From assembly GCF_000740895.1 (NCBI RefSeq), contig NC_025261.1, positions 1,364,001 through 1,428,000 on the forward strand: a DNA stretch of 64,000 nucleotides. Direction: 5' to 3'. The stretch's first letter is position 1. Each line of letters begins with the position of its first letter. The translations under genes were made by a program, and so were the position numbers. The stretch comes from Theileria orientalis strain Shintoku (lineage: Eukaryota; Apicomplexa; Aconoidasida; Piroplasmida; Theileriidae). The notes below the pieces were generated by a model. The model was not told the origin of the DNA, did no database searches, and was given only the letters and a program-made list of their open reading frames with translations. Positions 60,589 through 64,000 of the stretch are shown in pieces.

Positions 60589-63500
60589 ATGAAACCACTT
60601 AAATTGTTTTCATTTTTGTTGGTTTTCCTAGCATTGGTTGTTCTCGCAGTTTTCCTATTCTTCATATTTAGGAAACCCGATACGAAAAAGGAAACTGAAG
60701 AGACAAAGACAGAGGAAACAACAAAAACACAACCAGTGCTAGCCGGCAACGTTTTGAACGTGGTTACACATCTGTCCAACGACAGAGTTAACCTGCTGGC
60801 GTCAGGCCTAGGAAATTCATACCTGCTCGACGCAAGGTCGAAAGCAAACTCATACACATTTAATGGAGTCACAGTTTCAGTAGTTTCAGGAGAAGTGAGT
60901 AACCAGCCAGGGTACTCGAAATACACACACACTCTGCCCAAGGCATACAAGGGCACCAAGTTGGTGTTCGACGCGGACGCGACACACGATTCATTCGAGG
61001 ACCCAGTCACAAAACTCACAACATACTTTTGGTTCAACACAATGCTATTCATGACATTCACAACACAGTCAGAGGGCGAGGCGCCCGCACTAAAATACTA
61101 CCACTTCTCGTCGCACGTGTCGAACAACACACTGAAGTGGGACCGCTTCGACAGAGAACCTACGACGGAGCTGGACCCATCAGTGCTCGTCGCTAAGCTC
61201 GACGAGGTTAACCTGGCAGCAGGAAACGTAGTGGCACTGCACCTGGACGAGTACCTGGAGGAGGCGACCGGCTCGTACAGCACGACGCTTAACTCAGTGA
61301 CCTCGAAGGTGAGTCTCCTGAGGAGGTCGTCGTCATCGACGGGATTCGTCAAGGTGACGCACAAGCTGATGCAAGAGGTGGAAAACGGAAACAGCAGACC
61401 GTTCAAGCTGAGGAAGCTGAGGGTCTCAGGCACGGAGCTGGCAGACCTGGCGCTGACGACGAAGCCAGTCGTCTCAATGTCGGTCTTCTGGTGGTACAAC
61501 ATGCCGCTGCTGGCGGAGCTGGACCTGCACGGAGGAGACCGAGAACACCTGGCCTACAACGTGGACACGAACAACTGGGAGAAGGAAAACGTGGAAAAGC
61601 TGAGAGCGAAGCTCTTCCTGCTGAAGAATAAGCTGGGTGAGCCGGTGACAGTGGACCTGTCGAAGTCAGGAGACCACGACCAGACGTACACGAGCAACGC
61701 AGTGCTGGTGCGCGTGAGTCCGGGCGCCACAGCGTTGAGAGAAGTGAAGAAGTACACACACAGGTTCACCACAGGAAACGCGCACTTCGTAGGCTCGTTC
61801 GTTAACTCAGGCACGGCGCAGCTGGGGTTGCCGGTGATGAGAGTAGTGGAGGTGGCAGTGTACTACGTGAAGGGAGTGCCGCTGCTGCTGAAAGTTAACC
61901 TGGCGACAGCAGGAAGCCTGGCCTCGAAGTTCCGCTACTACACGAGCAACGGCTACCGAGTGTGGACGGTGGCGGAGCTGACGAAGGAGGTGGCGACGAC
62001 GGAGGCGCTGCTGAAGAAGCTCAACGAGGAAAACCAGAGACTGCTCCAGGAAAACGACAAGTACGTGCTCGACGCAATGATGCTGGCAAACTACATGTCG
62101 ACAGGAAGAGTAGTGGAGGTGACGAAGGAAACATTGACCGACATGCCGGGCTACTACGTGTACAAGCACCAGGCGTTCAACGGAGTGCCATTCAAACTCG
62201 AGAAGTTCACAGTGGGAGGAAAGGACGTGGGCCCCTCGGTGGCCACAGTGGAGGGCGTGGCGTACGCGAAGATGTACCTCTTCCTGAACATGCCGCTGCT
62301 GCTGCACGCGCACGTCCCGCCAGCAGCACAAGGCCCGGCAGGAGCAGACACATACTTCTCGTTCAACGCGACCACCACGGAGTGGACGAAGACGGAAGCG
62401 GATCTGTCGTCAGCCGCAGCGCTGAAAGAGCACCTGTCGAAACTCAGAGGAACTATGAGCTCAGTGACGCTGAACCTGGGCCACACGGAAGGAGAGTACA
62501 AGTCGGGCATGGTGACGGTGCAGGTGGTGGAAGCGACGCCGTACGAAAATGACCCGCCGACGTCGTACACGAAGAGAGTGCACGTCCTCACGCCGGCGTT
62601 CCCAGTGGACGTGGTGAAGCACTTCGACTTCAACCTGGTGCTGGCGAAGAAGGAGACGGCGAGCAGCCCCTACGAGACGCCGTCGAAGGACCCGCTGCTG
62701 CCGAAGAACTTCGTGGTCTCGAAGGCGGAAGTGTACTACTTCGGAGACGTGCCGCTGTACTTCACAGTGCACGGAACGCACGGGACGCCGCTGCGCTTCT
62801 CGAACGTGTTCAGAGGGACGCTGTGGAGAGAGGATGACATGCACACGAGAATGTCGCTCTCAGACATGCTCGTAGCGCTGAGCGCCGAGCTGCGGGCAGC
62901 GGCAAGGTTCGACGTCTGCAAGGACGCACCATCCGACACAGTGGTGACGTACAAGCTGAGGCACCTGGGCTCGAAGGAGACCACGAACGTGACGGTGACG
63001 AAGACGGAGGGGGCGGACGGAGTGACGCTGCTGGCGCACAAGATGCCAGAGTCAGTGACGCTTAAGTTCACGACGCTGACGTGCGGAGAGCACGTGCTGA
63101 CGGGCCTGTCGATGGACGACGTGTCGAAGGTGTTCCTGTACAGAAGGTACAAGGCGCCGCTGTTCCTGAAGCTTAACTCGGACCCGAGGTTCTTCGCACT
63201 GAGCGGAGACGGGGGGCTGACGCGGTACGTGCCCCCGGCAGGAGCGACGGACATGACGGAAGAGCAGGTGAAGGCGAAGGTGTCGGAGCTCTCGACGATG
63301 GTGGGAAAGGTCTTCGACCTCGACCTGATGAGCAAGGCGGACTACACGCTCCTCAACTCGCACTTCACAGTGACGGAAACCACAGTGGGAGGCTTCAAGA
63401 GGCGCCTGCACGCGCTGAAGACCGCGGGAAGGACGCCGCTGCCGTTCACACTGAGGTCCCTCGTGCACGGCACCAAGGACGCAGTGATGTACCCGACGGG

Positions 63501-64000
63501 TTTGAAGGTGGCCTGGGTCGCAGTGTTTTTCAAGAACGAAGAGCCGTTCTACCTGCAGGTTAAGGAGACCTCACGGCCCGTGGTAACCGAGGCGCCAGCT
63601 TCAACACTACCAGCTGCCTTACCCGCACAAACACAACCAGCATCACAAACACAACCAGCATCACAAACACAACCAGCATCACAAGCACAACCAGCAGTAC
63701 AATCACAAGCAGCAGTACAATCACAAGTACAAGCACCCGCACAACCTGGAGCCAATCCGGCAGCAGCAGGTGTTAATCCAGCAGTGCAGCCACTTGCTCC
63801 AGGAGTTGCAGCTGTACCTGCGCCCGTACCCGGAAGACCAGGATCGACAGTCGTACAGCTACCAGGACCTGCTACTCCTGCCCCAGGAGCTCCAGGAGCA
63901 CCTGCTGGGCCGCCTGCATCTTCAGCAGCTCCCCAAGCGGCGCAGGCTGGACCACCTGCCGCAGCAGCACCCTCATCCGCTCCCGCAGCAGTTCCAGGCC
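60589..64000 (+). CDS. Second giant signal-anchored repeat protein, 5' part only (at least 1137 aa)
   Basis: The frame opens with ATG at 60589 and is open to the window edge, so the 3' end is missing. Residues 5-27 are a single hydrophobic signal anchor followed by RKPDTKKE. From about residue 50 it is collinear with the minus-strand giant: NVLNVVT, SYLLDARSKAN, PGYSKYTHTLP, YFWFNTMLFMTF, VVALHLDEYLEE, then matching modules up to about 1000. From about 1005 it enters a Pro/Ala/Gln tract with four near-perfect 18-bp units encoding QTQPAS (about 63630-63700), then a Pro/Ala/Gly linker. Coding DNA is strongly GC-rich apart from the first 150 bp. It is divergent from the 358-aa gene. The function is unknown; it is clearly a paralogue of the 46566-57806 gene. 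Confidence 0.85.
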   Translation, partial: MKPLKLFSFLLVFLALVVLAVFLFFIFRKPDTKKETEETKTEETTKTQPVLAGNVLNVVTHLSNDRVNLLASGLGNSYLLDARSKANSYTFNGVTVSVVSGEVSNQPGYSKYTHTLPKAYKGTKLVFDADATHDSFEDPVTKLTTYFWFNTMLFMTFTTQSEGEAPALKYYHFSSHVSNNTLKWDRFDREPTTELDPSVLVAKLDEVNLAAGNVVALHLDEYLEEATGSYSTTLNSVTSKVSLLRRSSSSTGFVKVTHKLMQEVENGNSRPFKLRKLRVSGTELADLALTTKPVVSMSVFWWYNMPLLAELDLHGGDREHLAYNVDTNNWEKENVEKLRAKLFLLKNKLGEPVTVDLSKSGDHDQTYTSNAVLVRVSPGATALREVKKYTHRFTTGNAHFVGSFVNSGTAQLGLPVMRVVEVAVYYVKGVPLLLKVNLATAGSLASKFRYYTSNGYRVWTVAELTKEVATTEALLKKLNEENQRLLQENDKYVLDAMMLANYMSTGRVVEVTKETLTDMPGYYVYKHQAFNGVPFKLEKFTVGGKDVGPSVATVEGVAYAKMYLFLNMPLLLHAHVPPAAQGPAGADTYFSFNATTTEWTKTEADLSSAAALKEHLSKLRGTMSSVTLNLGHTEGEYKSGMVTVQVVEATPYENDPPTSYTKRVHVLTPAFPVDVVKHFDFNLVLAKKETASSPYETPSKDPLLPKNFVVSKAEVYYFGDVPLYFTVHGTHGTPLRFSNVFRGTLWREDDMHTRMSLSDMLVALSAELRAAARFDVCKDAPSDTVVTYKLRHLGSKETTNVTVTKTEGADGVTLLAHKMPESVTLKFTTLTCGEHVLTGLSMDDVSKVFLYRRYKAPLFLKLNSDPRFFALSGDGGLTRYVPPAGATDMTEEQVKAKVSELSTMVGKVFDLDLMSKADYTLLNSHFTVTETTVGGFKRRLHALKTAGRTPLPFTLRSLVHGTKDAVMYPTGLKVAWVAVFFKNEEPFYLQVKETSRPVVTEAPASTLPAALPAQTQPASQTQPASQTQPASQAQPAVQSQAAVQSQVQAPAQPGANPAAAGVNPAVQPLAPGVAAVPAPVPGRPGSTVVQLPGPATPAPGAPGAPAGPPASSAAPQAAQAGPPAAAAPSSAPAAVPG

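Overview
The window is nuclear chromosomal DNA of a piroplasmid apicomplexan, almost certainly Theileria. The grounds are two secreted proteins built from FAINT (DUF529) domains, an alveolin, an apicoplast-targeted protein, many GT-AG introns of only about 29-34 nt, very AT-rich intergenic DNA and moderately GC-rich coding DNA. The GC level and the large Pro/Ala/Gln-rich FAINT-like genes suggest the T. orientalis group or a relative such as T. equi rather than T. parva or T. annulata. The species is inference.

Layout. The left edge (1-5172) carries the tail of one ABCC-type transporter and a complete tandem paralogue. Next come two secreted FAINT proteins (5994-7979, 9012-10931), with two strong hairpins between them. 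A PKA-like AGC kinase on the minus strand follows; its N-lobe carries a 226-residue insertion that is bounded by GT-AG and could be an exitron. Positions 14.4-24 kb hold a small membrane protein resembling Asterix, a five-exon glycerol kinase, a four-exon alveolin, a small secreted protein and a small possibly mitochondrial protein. Positions 24-32 kb hold a helical-repeat protein, ribosomal protein uL22 (RPL17), a STIMATE/TMEM110-family membrane protein, an unknown protein, a compact structured-RNA candidate and calmodulin.

Positions 33-46 kb are housekeeping DNA with many introns: a PITP-PH fusion, a CZIB/DUF866 protein without its zinc cysteines, a GDAP2-like macro-Sec14 protein, an apicoplast ribosome recycling factor with a bipartite leader, RNA polymerase I subunit RPA43, the nucleolar GTPase NOG2, a mitochondrial acyl carrier protein whose phosphopantetheine serine is Arg, and the chromatin actin-related protein ARP4. 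Most of these had to be assembled by reading splice sites. Every junction kept the reading frame except the first exon of the Asterix-like gene.

The right end (46.5-64 kb) is a lineage-specific block: a single-exon minus-strand gene for a 3,746-residue signal-anchored repeat protein, a 358-residue secreted relative, and a divergently oriented collinear paralogue of the giant that runs off the window. These are the strongest candidates for undescribed biology. The most instructive single-gene observations are conserved folds that have lost their defining chemistry: ACP without Ser, CZIB without CXXC, and a macro domain without its nucleotide-binding motif.
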